A DNA stretch of 64,000 nt from Bacillus mycoides (GCF_018742245.1 NZ_CP036132.1:3963001-4027000), one strand, 5' to 3'. Counted from the stretch's first letter, positions 27,266 to 37,124 are shown. Numbers and translations: made by a program. The notes: generated from the sequence alone by a model not told the origin.

Positions 27266-27304
27266 TATTAATTCGGTTTTAATTGTTTGTAAAAGTTTTG
27301 TAAA
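27266..27304 (-). promoter_or_regulatory. PhoP box: four TTTACA-like repeats at 11-bp spacing
   Basis: On the minus strand TTTACA (27304-27299), TTTACA (27293-27288), TTAAAA (27282-27277) and TTAATA (27271-27266) are each separated by exactly five bases. This is the arrangement of B. subtilis Pho boxes (TT[A/T/C]ACA direct repeats). It lies about 65-100 bp before the pstS start codon. Phosphate starvation should switch on pstSCAB-phoU through PhoPR. Confidence 0.8.
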
Positions 27305-27381
27305 GTTCCACAAAAACAACTGTATACACAAACTTAATTGTCAATTTTGTACTTTAGATGCAGGAAATTTTCTAATCATCC

Positions 27382-27540
27382 ATAAAGTGAAACTATAATC
27401 AGTGGGGGTTGTGTTCATCCCCCACTGATTATTAGCCCTCACCAATCGGGCGTTTACGGGCAGCATGGCTCCCCCCTAACTTCTTTGCTCCAGCTGAATT
27501 TTTGGATGGGAGTTTTACTGCCCTCAAATAGCGGGATAAA
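27382..27540 (-). repeat. bcr1 repeat, full length (copy 3)
   Basis: 159 bp including perfect ATAAA duplications at 27382-27386 and 27536-27540. It contains the internal arms ATCAGTGGGGG / CCCCCACTGAT and CGGGCAG / CTGCCC. It is inverted relative to copy 1 and sits in the gap between pst and pbpA. Confidence 0.85.
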
Positions 27541-27675
27541 ACTGCTATCACCTATCACACAAGACAAACTTAGAGCGTATGCACTCATCTTGTTATGTTC
27601 ATCGTTTTTGAAACTACATGTTTTTTTCAACATTTTACGGTTGTCCACATTTACTAAACCATATGCATAAAGCAT

Positions 27676-27717
27676 AAAAAAAAGCACACTATCTTTTCAG
27701 ATAGTGTGCTTTTTTTA
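27676..27717 (-). terminator. Terminator of pbpA
   Basis: Perfect AGCACACTATCT / AGATAGTGTGCT hairpin with T/A runs on both sides. Confidence 0.9.
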
Positions 27718-27725
27718 CAACTTTT

Positions 27726-29858
27726 TTATTCATCATCTTGTGCATTACTTTTTTTCTCTTTTTCATCTTTTGGAGCTTCACCAGTTAATGCTTGTTTTTT
27801 CAAATCAAAGTAAGCGTCCATTATTTCACGACCAATATATCCATTAATCCCTGTTTTATCATCATGTACCCATGGCACAACAACAGAAAATGCTACTTCT
27901 GGATCTTCAAGTGGCGCATAACCTACTAATGTTAAGTTATATGTTTCTTTGCGCTCACCTTTTGCATTTCTACCAATCTCTTTATCTCCGCCATATACAG
28001 TTTGAGCTGTACCTGTTTTCCCAGCTGCTTTATATGGTGCACCTGCAAAGTATTTTGTAGCTGTACCACCTGTATCGTTAAACACTTGTCTAAATCCTTC
28101 TTGAACACGTTTAATTTGTGATTCAGGCATATCAACACGATTTAATACTTTCGGTTCCATGGATTGAACAACTTTTCCAACTTCCTCGGGCTTCGCCGAT
28201 GGCTGACGAATTTCCTTTACAACTTGAGGTTGCATACGATATCCACCATTTGCAATCGTCGAAATATATTGCGCTAATTGAAGCGGTGTATACGTATCAT
28301 ACTGTCCGATTGATAAATCTAATAAGAAACCTGGTTGATTCCCTTTACCTATTTGACCAGCAGTTTCATTTGGCAAATCAATTCCTGTTTTTACACCAAG
28401 CCCAAACTGACCAAAATAGTAACGCATAGTATCAAATGCTTTTTGCGGGATATCTAACGTACCGCCTCGTACGTATGGAACACCAGCGATATTCATCGCT
28501 GTTTTAAACATATAAACGTTAGAAGACATTTTTAACGCTGTAAGGTCATTAATATACCCCATCGTTTTCCAAGATGACTTCGTAGGTGTCCCTTTTAATT
28601 TAATCGGTTCATCTAACTGTACAGATCCTGGCTGAATTGCACCAGTTTGATATCCTGTAAGTACTGTCGCACCTTTTACAGTTGAACCCATCGGATAAGA
28701 ACTCGTCATCGTTCCTAATGCAAAATCCTCTACTTTCGTTTCGCCGTCTTTATTCACTAATTGTTTCCCCGCCATAGATAAAACTTCACCATTTTTCGGG
28801 TTCATCATTACAACGAATGCACGGTCTAAAAGAGGTTCGCTCCCTTTAAATCTCATTAAGTTTTTTGTAAGAATTTCTTCTACACGCTTTTGTAATTCCA
28901 TATCGATTGTTAAATTCAGATCGTTACCTCGTTGTCCTTGTGACACATTAATAGTTTCTAAAATATTACCATCTTTATCTGTAACATTTCTAACTTCAGC
29001 TTTTGTGCCGTGTAAACTATCTTCGTACTGTTGCTCAAGGTAACTTTTTCCTACGCGATCATTACGATTATAATCACGAACAAGATAGTAATCTAATCTT
29101 TCTCTCGGTAGCCCTTCATCAGAAGAAGTTACACCACCAAGTACACTTCGGAACATATCGTCATACTTATATTTTCGCTCCCAGTCAACATTTGTATCTA
29201 CCCCTGGTAATTTCGCTAAATTTTCACTAATAATCGCGTATTCTTCCGGTGTTGCATTTTTTTTAACGATTTGCGGCGTCATTGCATATCCGCTTTCCAT
29301 CTTACTTTTGATCGCCAATATTTCTAAATCTTTTGCTGACAGTTGATTAATCTCTTCTTCTGTTACACGATTTCGTTGACGTTCATCCAGTTCTTTATCG
29401 TCAATTTTATTTGTTTTAAGCTCTTCACGATCTTTTTTTGTGATTTTTGTTTCTGCTTCTTCTTTATGTAAAGCAAGCCAATAATCTTTTTTATCGCGAT
29501 CTGTTAACTTATCTGTTGGGACTTCAATTAAATCTGCTAACTTTTTCGCCGTTTCTAAGCGATCTGCTGCAGTTGATCCCTTCATTTTTGTAAATGTAAT
29601 TGTACGAATAGGCTCATTATCTACGACTGCTTCTCCATTACGATCAAATATTTTCCCGCGTGGTACAGGATTACTTATCGTTGAATTTTCTTTTTTCTCA
29701 ACTTCATTTTTATATTCCTCGCCACGAACAATTTGTACATATCCAAGCCTTACAATAACCGCGGAGAACATTAAAAACACGCAAAAAAACAACACGTTTA
29801 ACCGAAAGGGAACGTGGGTTTTTGTCTTTGTCTGGTTCTTTTTCTGCTTCTTGCTCAT
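27726..29858 (-). CDS. pbpA: Class B penicillin-binding protein 2 (transpeptidase, PBP2A type)
   Basis: 710 residues: a short basic cytoplasmic tail, one membrane anchor (about residues 18-42), a dimerisation region and a transpeptidase domain. Active-site motifs are S392-T-V-K395, S445-S-N and K614-T-G. It cross-links lateral-wall peptidoglycan outside the membrane. Residues about 95-175 form a very charged insertion. ATG at 29858 follows GAGGGGG; a frame to 29876 lacks an SD. The C-terminus is highly charged (KDEKEKKSNAQDDE). Confidence 0.93.
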   Translation of the reverse strand: MSKKQKKNQTKTKTHVPFRLNVLFFCVFLMFSAVIVRLGYVQIVRGEEYKNEVEKKENSTISNPVPRGKIFDRNGEAVVDNEPIRTITFTKMKGSTAADRLETAKKLADLIEVPTDKLTDRDKKDYWLALHKEEAETKITKKDREELKTNKIDDKELDERQRNRVTEEEINQLSAKDLEILAIKSKMESGYAMTPQIVKKNATPEEYAIISENLAKLPGVDTNVDWERKYKYDDMFRSVLGGVTSSDEGLPRERLDYYLVRDYNRNDRVGKSYLEQQYEDSLHGTKAEVRNVTDKDGNILETINVSQGQRGNDLNLTIDMELQKRVEEILTKNLMRFKGSEPLLDRAFVVMMNPKNGEVLSMAGKQLVNKDGETKVEDFALGTMTSSYPMGSTVKGATVLTGYQTGAIQPGSVQLDEPIKLKGTPTKSSWKTMGYINDLTALKMSSNVYMFKTAMNIAGVPYVRGGTLDIPQKAFDTMRYYFGQFGLGVKTGIDLPNETAGQIGKGNQPGFLLDLSIGQYDTYTPLQLAQYISTIANGGYRMQPQVVKEIRQPSAKPEEVGKVVQSMEPKVLNRVDMPESQIKRVQEGFRQVFNDTGGTATKYFAGAPYKAAGKTGTAQTVYGGDKEIGRNAKGERKETYNLTLVGYAPLEDPEVAFSVVVPWVHDDKTGINGYIGREIMDAYFDLKKQALTGEAPKDEKEKKSNAQDDE

Positions 29859-29967
29859 ACAAACCCCCTCTACCAACAGCTATGTAATGTGAAAGGGACA
29901 CCTTCATACAGGTGCCCTCACTGCTGTCTTACATCTTTTTCTATTCTAGCATAAAACAAACGATAAG

Positions 29968-31245
29968 TTAACCTTCTGGTTCAGTTTGATTCTGCGTGGT
30001 TCCTTGCGCTACAACGCTGGTTTTGTTCACATTTCCCTCATCATATTTGACATTTTTAACTGCAAAATAAATAAGAAAATGTCCAGCTCCTAAAATACAT
30101 AGTAAGAAAGGTAAACTTTTTTCAGGAGGAAAGAATATGACAGCACATAAAAAACTTAAAATGGAACAAATTCTTCCGGCATTTAACCATAATTCCCTGA
30201 CAACTACATATTCTACACGCCATTCTCTCGCCTGTTTTGCTCTACCAATTACATCGTATGTCATGGATCCGTACGGAACGAGTAAAATGGGATATGCAAC
30301 CGCGATACATGCTGCATAAATAAGTAATTTCGTATATGTAACATTGAAAATAACTAAGAATACGACCGCATATAAAATAATGCCACCAAGTAAAATTGCT
30401 TTTTTTCGCCATTCTTTCTTTAACAGACGAGCAACTAAATAATAGCATACAAATGATACTGCAGAATTCACTAAACTATACTTCCCTAGTGCTAACTCGC
30501 TACCAGATGCTAAATAGACGTATACCGAAATAACGAAAATAAACGTTCCCTCTCTCAAACCTTGGAAGAAATGAGCACGCGTAATTCTTCCCCAGTTTTC
30601 ATCAACTTGCCGCTCTTTCAATACTTGCACAATTTCATAGCGTCCTTCACATTCCCTCTTCGATAAAAAAAAGCTTAGAACGACTGCAACCGCAAATAGC
30701 ATTAACGAGAGGAAGAAAACGACAGTATAACCGCTCCATTTTTCCATACGTGAAATTGTATATCCTGCAGCTATCGGTCCAATCATTCCAGAGAAAGATG
30801 TAAGAAGTCCGAGAAAACCGTTAAAAAAATCTCTTGTTTCTGGTTCTGTAATCTCAAATGTCAACAAGTTAAAAGCGAGCCAATAGAAACCATAACCAAC
30901 TCCTAAAAGGGCTCCCATTAGTAAAATATAGTGAGATGCACTTTTTCCCGCTACTAAAACGACGATAAAAAAAACAGCTAACGTGCCTACACCGATTCGC
31001 AATAAAATCGAGCGATCAATACGTTTCGCTAATTTCCCTCCCACAAGAAATGTTAGAGGCTGCAATACAACGCTGGCCAAATTATACAAGCCCAAATTTA
31101 CATAATTTTGTGTTTGCTTCCATAAATAAATGTTTACAAACGTATTCGATAAAGAAATTGCGAGCGTGTATAAACCTCCTATAACAAGCAATAATACTAA
31201 ATCCCGATTCACTTCAACATCACCAATTACATGTTTCCACTTCAT
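29968..31245 (-). CDS. yqgE: MFS transporter YqgE
   Basis: About 425 residues with 12 predicted membrane segments, in the major facilitator superfamily. Its position between pbpA and sodA matches B. subtilis yqgE. Substrate unknown. I take ATG at 31245 because AAAGGAGAG lies 6 bp upstream; a TTG at 31251 touches the SD. The C-terminal tail is polar and Gln/Thr-rich. Confidence 0.85.
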   Translation of the reverse strand: MKWKHVIGDVEVNRDLVLLLVIGGLYTLAISLSNTFVNIYLWKQTQNYVNLGLYNLASVVLQPLTFLVGGKLAKRIDRSILLRIGVGTLAVFFIVVLVAGKSASHYILLMGALLGVGYGFYWLAFNLLTFEITEPETRDFFNGFLGLLTSFSGMIGPIAAGYTISRMEKWSGYTVVFFLSLMLFAVAVVLSFFLSKRECEGRYEIVQVLKERQVDENWGRITRAHFFQGLREGTFIFVISVYVYLASGSELALGKYSLVNSAVSFVCYYLVARLLKKEWRKKAILLGGIILYAVVFLVIFNVTYTKLLIYAACIAVAYPILLVPYGSMTYDVIGRAKQAREWRVEYVVVRELWLNAGRICSILSFLCAVIFFPPEKSLPFLLCILGAGHFLIYFAVKNVKYDEGNVNKTSVVAQGTTQNQTEPEG

Positions 31246-31311
31246 ACACAACTCTCCTTTACTTCATGTTCTAGTCTTCCAAAGACAAGCTCAATTATGT
31301 AAAAGGAGAGC

Positions 31312-31348
31312 ATAGAAAAAAGCTAGGAGAAAACCCCTAGCTTTTTTC
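31312..31348 (-). terminator. Terminator of sodA
   Basis: AAAAAGCTAGG / CCTAGCTTTTTT hairpin on either strand, just after the sodA stop. Confidence 0.85.
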
Positions 31349-31366
31349 TAGCTGTATTAACTTTAA

Positions 31367-31978
31367 TTATTTTGCTTCTTGGTAAAGTTTTTCAGCAACG
31401 TTCCAATCTACAACGTTCCAGAATGCACCGATGTAGTCAGGACGACGGTTTTGGTAATTTAAGTAGTAAGCATGCTCCCAAACATCTAAACCGATAACTG
31501 GAGTTTTCCCTTCAGTTAGAGGAGAATCTTGGTTTGGAGTGCTTGTTACTTCTAACTCACCATTGTTTACTACTAACCAAGCCCAACCAGAACCGAAGCG
31601 AGTTGCGCCAGCTTTTGCGAATTCTTCTTTGAATGCATCGAAGCTACCGAATTTCGCTTCAATCGCAGTTGCAAGTTCGCCTACTGGTTGTCCCCCGCCG
31701 TTTGGAGATAGGATTGTCCAGAAGAATGTATGGTTAGCATGTCCGCCACCATTGTTACGTACTGCTGTACGGATTGCTTCAGGTACTTCGTTTAAGTTTG
31801 CAACTAATTCTTCAACGCTTTTGTCTGCTAATTCTGCATGACCTTCTAAAGCAGCGTTTAAGTTTGTAATATACGTGTTGTGATGTTTTGTATGATGGAT
31901 GTTCATTGTTTCTTTATCAAAGTGAGGTTCTAAAGCATCATACGCATAAGGTAAATTTGGTAATTCGTGTTTTGCCAT
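31367..31978 (-). CDS. sodA: Manganese superoxide dismutase
   Basis: 203 residues. Metal ligands can be placed: His in HHTKHHNTY, His in [11 protein letters not shown], and Asp/His in [13 protein letters not shown]. The sequence GGGQPVGEL after the second ligand is typical of the Mn type. Cytosolic superoxide detoxification. ATG at 31978 follows GGGAGGAATA. It is monocistronic with its own promoter (-35 GTGCAA/TTGCAC) and terminator. Confidence 0.95.
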   Translation of the reverse strand: MAKHELPNLPYAYDALEPHFDKETMNIHHTKHHNTYITNLNAALEGHAELADKSVEELVANLNEVPEAIRTAVRNNGGGHANHTFFWTILSPNGGGQPVGELATAIEAKFGSFDAFKEEFAKAGATRFGSGWAWLVVNNGELEVTSTPNQDSPLTEGKTPVIGLDVWEHAYYLNYQNRRPDYIGAFWNVVDWNVAEKLYQEAK

Positions 31979-32032
31979 TGTTATATTCCTCCCGGTTTAT
32001 GTATTGTCACTACATATGTGACCTACAACTTC

Positions 32033-32060
32033 ATTCTACCCTAATTGCCATAGGGTGCAA
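32033..32060 (-). promoter_or_regulatory. Sigma-A promoter of sodA
   Basis: TTGCAC (32060-32055), 16 bp, TAGAAT (32038-32033) on the minus strand, about 55 bp before the start codon. Confidence 0.65.
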
Positions 32061-32141
32061 ACAAATAAATCGCTTTGTCTTGCTATCATTAAAGTAGCAA
32101 AATTCCCACTTCTTTTCAATTAAAATGCTCATATATTCCGT

Positions 32142-32171
32142 AAAAAAAGCTTCCTTCTACAAGGAAGCTTC
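32142..32171 (-). terminator. Terminator of the tRNA gene
   Basis: AAGCTTCCTT / AAGGAAGCTT with a GTAG loop and T7 on the minus strand. Confidence 0.9.
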
Positions 32172-32202
32172 CTGCTGACATAATAAACATATGAAATGGA
32201 TA

Positions 32203-32276
32203 TGGACCCTGTAGGACTCGAACCTACGACCGGACGGTTATGAGCCGTCTGCTCTAACCAACTGAGCTAAGGGTCC
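32203..32276 (-). tRNA. tRNA-Ile2 (anticodon CAU, read as lysidine-AU)
   Basis: A complete cloverleaf of 74 nt: acceptor GGACCCT / AGGGTCC, D arm with AGCTCAGTTGGTTAGAGC, anticodon stem-loop GACGGCTCATAACCGTC, T loop GTTCGAGTC. The anticodon is CAU. The GGACC acceptor and GGCTCATAACC anticodon arm match the minor isoleucine tRNA of Firmicutes/Mollicutes. Elongator Met tRNA of this clade begins GGCGG and reads GGTTCATACCC. TilS would modify C34. The 3' CCA is not encoded. Confidence 0.85.
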
Positions 32277-32515
32277 ACAATTATGTATGTAACATTAAAA
32301 ACAACTAACTTCCCATCGGATATATCGTTTAAAAAATGTAAGATAAATTTACCATATACAAAAGAAAAGTGTCAATTGTATTTTTCTCTACTAAAAGAAG
32401 TAAATTAATAAAAAGAAATTTAGTCCTTTCTACTATATGTAAATATAATATATCTTGAGCTTCTCTAGATTCGTACGTTACAATGATTTTACACATACAT
32501 AAAGGAAGTGAATCT

Positions 32516-33283
32516 ATGTCCATTTTTACACAGCTAGCAAAAAGCGTATATTCGCCTAAAGATATGGCGCTTTTCCGTTTTCAAAAAATCGGTAAAACCA
32601 TTTTGTATATTATGCTTCTTTGCCTAATCACTACTATTCCAAGAACTTTCTTGTACGGTAGCGTTATTCAAGATGGTGTTAACATGGTAAATAAAGTAAT
32701 CGAAAAAGATTTACCTGATTTTAAAATTGAAAATGGTGAGCTAACAGCTGATATTGATCAACCTATCGAAAAAGAAGACGGAAATGCCCTTTTCGTATTT
32801 GATCCAAATTCAACAGACTTAGAAAAATATCAAAATAAAACAGGTTTATTTGTTTTAAAAGATAAAGTAGTCTCCATGGGGAATGGTCAAACACAAACAT
32901 ACTCCTATAATGACTTATTAGGCGCATCTCTTGAGAAAAAAGATTTACAAGATTTCATTTCGTTATTTGACAGTATTTATCCAATCTTATTATTCGTTAT
33001 TGGGTTCTTACTGTACTTGTTCCAATTATTTATTACCTTTGTAGGAGTTACATTGCTTGCCTTCATCGGTTCTGCGATGAGCGGTCAACGCAAATTATCT
33101 TATAAACAAGTTTGGACATTAACTGCTTACAGCTACACAATTCCAACAATCTTCTTTATGATTATGGATTTATTCAAAATAAACGTACCTGGCGCAACAT
33201 TCATTTACATTGCAGTTGTTTTAATCGTTCTATACTTAACAATTAAAGAAGTTCCAAAACCGAAAGAAAAACAAGAACTATAA
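32516..33283 (+). CDS. yqgB: DUF1189 family membrane protein YqgB
   Basis: 255 residues. One membrane segment near residues 27-45, a soluble extracytoplasmic part (about 50-150) and three to four more segments between 155 and 245, then a lysine/glutamate tail. The pattern matches the DUF1189/YqgB family of unknown function. ATG at 32516 follows AAAGGAAGTG by about 5 bp; a frame from 32483 has no SD. B. subtilis yqgC, expected between sodA and yqgB, is not here; the tRNA gene takes that place. Confidence 0.8.
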   Translation: MSIFTQLAKSVYSPKDMALFRFQKIGKTILYIMLLCLITTIPRTFLYGSVIQDGVNMVNKVIEKDLPDFKIENGELTADIDQPIEKEDGNALFVFDPNSTDLEKYQNKTGLFVLKDKVVSMGNGQTQTYSYNDLLGASLEKKDLQDFISLFDSIYPILLFVIGFLLYLFQLFITFVGVTLLAFIGSAMSGQRKLSYKQVWTLTAYSYTIPTIFFMIMDLFKINVPGATFIYIAVVLIVLYLTIKEVPKPKEKQEL

Positions 33284-33312
33284 AAAAATGCCTAAATAGG
33301 CATTTTTTTTTT
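33283..33312 (+). terminator. Terminator of yqgB
   Basis: AAAATGCCT / AGGCATTTT with a AAAT loop and T10. Confidence 0.85.
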
Positions 33313-33348
33313 GGACAAGCATATATTCCTAGCAAAGGAGTGAAGGAT

Positions 33349-33714
33349 ATGAAGAGATTAGGTGTACTCTTATTCGTGCTTGTCCTCGGTTATATATTTT
33401 ATTACGACATAAAAATCGGTACTTTACCGATGTTAAGTTCATACAAAAAAACCTCTGCTGCCCAAACGATAAAACAAGAAAATACAGATACAAAACAAAA
33501 TAAAGAGAAAGAAACAGAAAAAGAAACGGATATAGCTTATAAAGCAATCGAAGTAAAAACTGGCGATACAGTTCTTTCTATTACAGAAGCGATTAATAAG
33601 AAAAAAATTCCTTCTATTGAAAAAGTAATTGATGATTTTAAGCAATTAAATAAAAATACATCTGCTACAAAAATCCAAGTTGGAAAGTCTTATAAATTCC
33701 CGTTATATCAATAA
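33349..33714 (+). CDS. yqfZ: YqfZ-like membrane-anchored protein with LysM-like end
   Basis: 121 residues. An N-terminal anchor or uncleaved signal (residues 3-20), a highly charged Lys/Glu linker (about 40-65), then YKAIEVKTGDTVLSITEAIN and IQVGKSYKFPLY. The latter resemble the start and end of a LysM-type wall-binding fold. Position before ispG matches B. subtilis yqfZ. ATG at 33349 is 8 bp after AAAGGAG. Confidence 0.75.
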   Translation: MKRLGVLLFVLVLGYIFYYDIKIGTLPMLSSYKKTSAAQTIKQENTDTKQNKEKETEKETDIAYKAIEVKTGDTVLSITEAINKKKIPSIEKVIDDFKQLNKNTSATKIQVGKSYKFPLYQ

Positions 33715-33729
33715 GCAATCACTTAATCC

Positions 33730-33759
33730 TTGTCAATTACATAAAGGCGCTGATACAAT
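33730..33759 (+). promoter_or_regulatory. Sigma-A promoter of ispG
   Basis: TTGTCA (33730-33735), 18 bp, TACAAT (33754-33759). The transcript would have a leader of about 100 nt. Confidence 0.6.
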
Positions 33760-33870
33760 AGTAAAAGTGAAGCCGAGTACTTTGGTTTCCATAGCCCTTT
33801 CTCACACATACTATCATTGATGTAAGGGACTAAAATAAGAAACTTCTTTTATAAGGAGAGCGATCAATTC

Positions 33871-34989
33871 GTGAATGAAATGACTCAACGTACAAAAACA
33901 CGTCCAGTTAAAGTCGGTAATTTAACAATTGGCGGTAACAATGAATTAATTATACAAAGTATGACGACAACAAAAACGCATGATGTTGAGGCTACAGTTG
34001 CTGAAATTAAACGTTTAGAAGAAGCTGGCTGTCAAGTTGTTCGTGTTGCTGTTCCAGACGAACGCGCAGCAAATGCTATTGCTGATATTAAAAAACAAAT
34101 CAACATTCCACTTGTTGCTGATATTCATTTTGATTATCGCCTTGCTTTAAAAGCAATCGAAGGCGGCATTGATAAAGTACGTATCAATCCAGGTAACATT
34201 GGACGTCGCCATAAAGTAGAAGCTGTTGTAAATGCAGCGAAAGAGCGTGGCATTCCAATCCGTATCGGTGTAAATGCCGGTTCATTAGAACGTCATATTT
34301 TAGAAAAGTATGGATATCCAACTGCTGATGGTATGGTCGAGAGCGCACTGCACCATATTAAAATTTTAGAGGACTTAGATTTCCACGATATTATCGTATC
34401 AATGAAAGCCTCTGATGTTAACTTAGCAATTGAAGCATACGAAAAAGCTGCTCGCGCTTTTGATTACCCATTACATTTAGGTATTACAGAATCAGGAACA
34501 TTGTTTGCTGGAACTGTAAAAAGCGCCGCTGGTCTTGGAGCAATTTTAAGTAAAGGTATCGGAAATACACTTCGTATTTCTTTAAGTGCTGATCCAGTTG
34601 AAGAAGTAAAGGTTGCACGTGAACTATTAAAGTCATTTGGTCTTGCATCTAATGCCGCAACACTTATTTCTTGTCCAACTTGTGGTCGTATTGAAATCGA
34701 CCTAATTAGCATTGCTAATGAAGTCGAAGAATACATCTCTACACTTAAAGTTCCAATTAAGGTTGCAGTACTCGGCTGCGCCGTAAACGGTCCTGGTGAA
34801 GCTCGTGAAGCCGACATCGGTATTGCTGGTGCACGCGGAGAAGGTTTATTATTCCGTAAAGGGCAAGTCGTTCGTAAAGTACCAGAAGAAACAATGGTAG
34901 AAGAACTGAAAAAAGAAATTGATGTAATCGCTGCTGAAATGGCTGCCGAACGAGAAAAAGAAAAAGAAAAAGAAAAACAAGAACAATAA
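33871..34989 (+). CDS. ispG: 4-hydroxy-3-methylbut-2-en-1-yl diphosphate synthase (flavodoxin)
   Basis: 372 residues. The [4Fe-4S] ligands are visible in [11 protein letters not shown] and [14 protein letters not shown]. It performs the next-to-last step of the MEP isoprenoid pathway, making HMBPP, the substrate of IspH encoded at 42005. Start is GTG at 33871 with AAGGAGAG upstream; ATG at 33880 is further from the SD. The C-terminus is a run of about ten Lys/Glu pairs ([14 protein letters not shown]), a low-complexity tail outside the catalytic fold. Confidence 0.95.
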   Translation: MNEMTQRTKTRPVKVGNLTIGGNNELIIQSMTTTKTHDVEATVAEIKRLEEAGCQVVRVAVPDERAANAIADIKKQINIPLVADIHFDYRLALKAIEGGIDKVRINPGNIGRRHKVEAVVNAAKERGIPIRIGVNAGSLERHILEKYGYPTADGMVESALHHIKILEDLDFHDIIVSMKASDVNLAIEAYEKAARAFDYPLHLGITESGTLFAGTVKSAAGLGAILSKGIGNTLRISLSADPVEEVKVARELLKSFGLASNAATLISCPTCGRIEIDLISIANEVEEYISTLKVPIKVAVLGCAVNGPGEAREADIGIAGARGEGLLFRKGQVVRKVPEETMVEELKKEIDVIAAEMAAEREKEKEKEKQEQ

Positions 34990-35034
34990 AAAAAAGGTTG
35001 CCCACAATTTTTGTGAGCAACCTTTTTTACATTT
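34990..35034 (+). terminator. Terminator of ispG
   Basis: AAAAGGTTGCCCACAA / TTGTGAGCAACCTTTT hairpin with T tail. Confidence 0.85.
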
Positions 35035-35035
35035 A

Positions 35036-35070
35036 AATTAAAAACTCGTCAGTTATATAACCGACGAGTT
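35036..35070 (-). terminator. Terminator of znuC-znuB-zur
   Basis: ACTCGTCGGTTAT / ATAACTGACGAGT, then T5 on the minus strand. Confidence 0.85.
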
Positions 35071-35073
35071 CTC

Positions 35074-35487
35074 TTATTTTGCACATTTTGGACAACGACC
35101 ATATATTTCGAACTTATGTCCCGTTACCTCATAACCTTTAAAATCTTTATTCATAAAATCCATTGGGCAAGAAGTGATTTCTTTCGTACCACCACAATCT
35201 AAACAAATGAAATGATGATGATGTTCCATAATAGAGCACATAAAACGAAAATGTTTTTCACCATTTAATTCCGTTTGCTCTAAAACACCAATTTCAGCAA
35301 AAACCGTTAAGTTACGATAAATCGTATCGAAACTTAGTCCTGGATAATCATCCTTCATATGTTCTAAAACATCTTTTGCGGTTAAATACCGATTATGCGC
35401 CGCGAATAATCTTAGCATCTCTTCCCTTTTCCCCGTATGTTTATATCCTTTTTCCTTCATTAGGCGTAAAGCTTCTGTTAGATTCAT
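35074..35487 (-). CDS. zur: Zinc uptake regulator Zur (Fur family)
   Basis: 137 residues: a winged-helix DNA-binding half (recognition region [20 protein letters not shown]) and a metal-binding half with [12 protein letters not shown] and the C-terminal GRCPKCAK, giving the structural Cys4 zinc site. Position next to a zinc transporter identifies it as Zur rather than Fur or PerR. ATG at 35487 follows GTAGGGATAGGT; a frame to 35535 overlaps znuB and lacks a better SD. Last gene of the operon, so it controls its own synthesis through the Zur box at 37125. Confidence 0.9.
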   Translation of the reverse strand: MNLTEALRLMKEKGYKHTGKREEMLRLFAAHNRYLTAKDVLEHMKDDYPGLSFDTIYRNLTVFAEIGVLEQTELNGEKHFRFMCSIMEHHHHFICLDCGGTKEITSCPMDFMNKDFKGYEVTGHKFEIYGRCPKCAK

Positions 35488-35500
35488 ACCTATCCCTACT

Positions 35501-36334
35501 TTATGCAGTTTTTTTCTTCTTCCATAAAATCGCACCGATTAAAATAAGAACCGCTATCATAACAATTGTACCACCTGGTGCTAGATCAAGTTGATACGAA
35601 GCAAACATTCCACCAATTACTGCAATTTCACCAAATAAAATGGAAAAGAAAATTGTTTGTTTAAATCCTTTTGCAATACGAATACTTGCTGCAACTGGTA
35701 ACGTCATTAAAGATGATACGAGAAGAACACCTACAACACGCATTGATACCGCAATTACAAGAGCAACTAATATAATGAAAATAAAGTGAATCCACTTTGC
35801 ACTCAAACCGGTTGATACAGCGTATTCCTCATCAAATGATAGTAAAAACAACTCTTTGTATAATAAAACAATCGTTATAATAACTACAATTGCTACTATA
35901 CCAATAATAATTAAATCTGCACTTGTCACAGCACTTACACTACCAAATAAATAACTAAATAAATCCGTATTGAATCCATTAGCAAGTGAAATGAAGATAA
36001 CTCCAATCCCCATCCCTGCTGAAAGTATAATCGGAATTGCTAACTCTTGATAATGTTTATATACAGTACGTAATTTTTCAATTAGCAATGCTCCACCGAT
36101 TGAAAAAAACATTCCCATATATAAAGGGTTTAAAAACCCTCCAGTAAAGATTGTCTTTTCAAGTAATAAACTGGCTGCAATTCCTGATAACGTCACATGA
36201 CTTAATGCATCCGCAATAAGCGACATGCGGCGAATTACAACGAACACGCCGATAAGTGGTCCGACAAGCCCAATTAAAACACCAGCGTATAAAGAATTAC
36301 GTAAAAAATCATATTGTAAAAAATCCTGTATCAT
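35501..36334 (-). CDS. znuB: Zinc ABC transporter permease
   Basis: 277 residues with about eight membrane segments, ABC-3 (ZnuB/AdcB) family, with the conserved stretch [15 protein letters not shown] near residue 40 and [22 protein letters not shown] overlap with znuC at 36334 indicates coupling. Metal identity is inferred from the linked Zur gene and Zur box. Confidence 0.88.
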   Translation of the reverse strand: MIQDFLQYDFLRNSLYAGVLIGLVGPLIGVFVVIRRMSLIADALSHVTLSGIAASLLLEKTIFTGGFLNPLYMGMFFSIGGALLIEKLRTVYKHYQELAIPIILSAGMGIGVIFISLANGFNTDLFSYLFGSVSAVTSADLIIIGIVAIVVIITIVLLYKELFLLSFDEEYAVSTGLSAKWIHFIFIILVALVIAVSMRVVGVLLVSSLMTLPVAASIRIAKGFKQTIFFSILFGEIAVIGGMFASYQLDLAPGGTIVMIAVLILIGAILWKKKKTA

Positions 36335-37104
36335 TATATCCTCCCGTGATGCCCATGTTCATGTTCTAAGCGATGAACATGATGCCCATATAAAATCGAC
36401 ATTTCTGCATCTTCTAACTCTCGGAATTTCTCTACATTCCCATGGAAATGTAGATGCTGATTTAAACATGCAACATGCGTCACCTTCTCTGTTACAGCAC
36501 CCATATCGTGCGTAACAAGAATTAACGTGATCCCGAGCCTTTTGTTTAAATCCTCTAGTATCTCATAGAAGCTTTCCACATTTTTCACATCGATTCCAAC
36601 AGTAGGTTCGTCCAAAATAAGCAATTCCGGATTACTTACAAGTGCACGAGCAATAAATACACGCTGCTGTTGTCCACCAGAAAGTTCTCCAATGTTGCGA
36701 CCTTGAAACTCACTCATACCTACATCAGCAATCGCTTTTTCTACTTTCGCATTATCGTCTTTCGTAAAAAAGCGAAAAAGCCCCTTTTTCGAAACGAGCC
36801 CCATTGAAACAACTTCAAAAACAGTTGCTGGGAAACCTGAGTTAAAACTACTTGCCTTTTGGGATACATAACCAACTTTATTCCACTCTTTAAATTTCTT
36901 ACTATCAATGCCAAACAATCTAATACTTCCTTGCTTTGGTTTTAAAACACCCAATAAACATTTAAGTAAAGTCGATTTCCCTGAACCATTTGGTCCAACT
37001 AAACCTAAAAAAGCTCCCTTCGGAACTTGCAAATTAATATCTTCTAACACGTTTCGATCTTCATATCGAAACGTTAATCCTTCTATTTCCAATATATTAT
37101 TCAT
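36334..37104 (-). CDS. znuC: Zinc ABC transporter ATP-binding protein
   Basis: 256 residues: Walker A GPNGSGKST, signature [15 protein letters not shown], Walker B LLILDEP, then a C-terminal His-rich tail (HHVHRLEHEHGHHGR), typical of zinc transport proteins. ATG at 37104 follows AGGTGAG. No substrate-binding protein gene (znuA) is present in the operon, so it must be encoded elsewhere. Confidence 0.9.
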   Translation of the reverse strand: MNNILEIEGLTFRYEDRNVLEDINLQVPKGAFLGLVGPNGSGKSTLLKCLLGVLKPKQGSIRLFGIDSKKFKEWNKVGYVSQKASSFNSGFPATVFEVVSMGLVSKKGLFRFFTKDDNAKVEKAIADVGMSEFQGRNIGELSGGQQQRVFIARALVSNPELLILDEPTVGIDVKNVESFYEILEDLNKRLGITLILVTHDMGAVTEKVTHVACLNQHLHFHGNVEKFRELEDAEMSILYGHHVHRLEHEHGHHGRI

Positions 37105-37124
37105 ATCATCTCACCTATTTTAAT

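Noticed and set aside
27454..27687. Open reading frame of 77 codons on the minus strand
   Set aside because: It runs through the bcr1 repeat and has no SD; composition follows the repeat.
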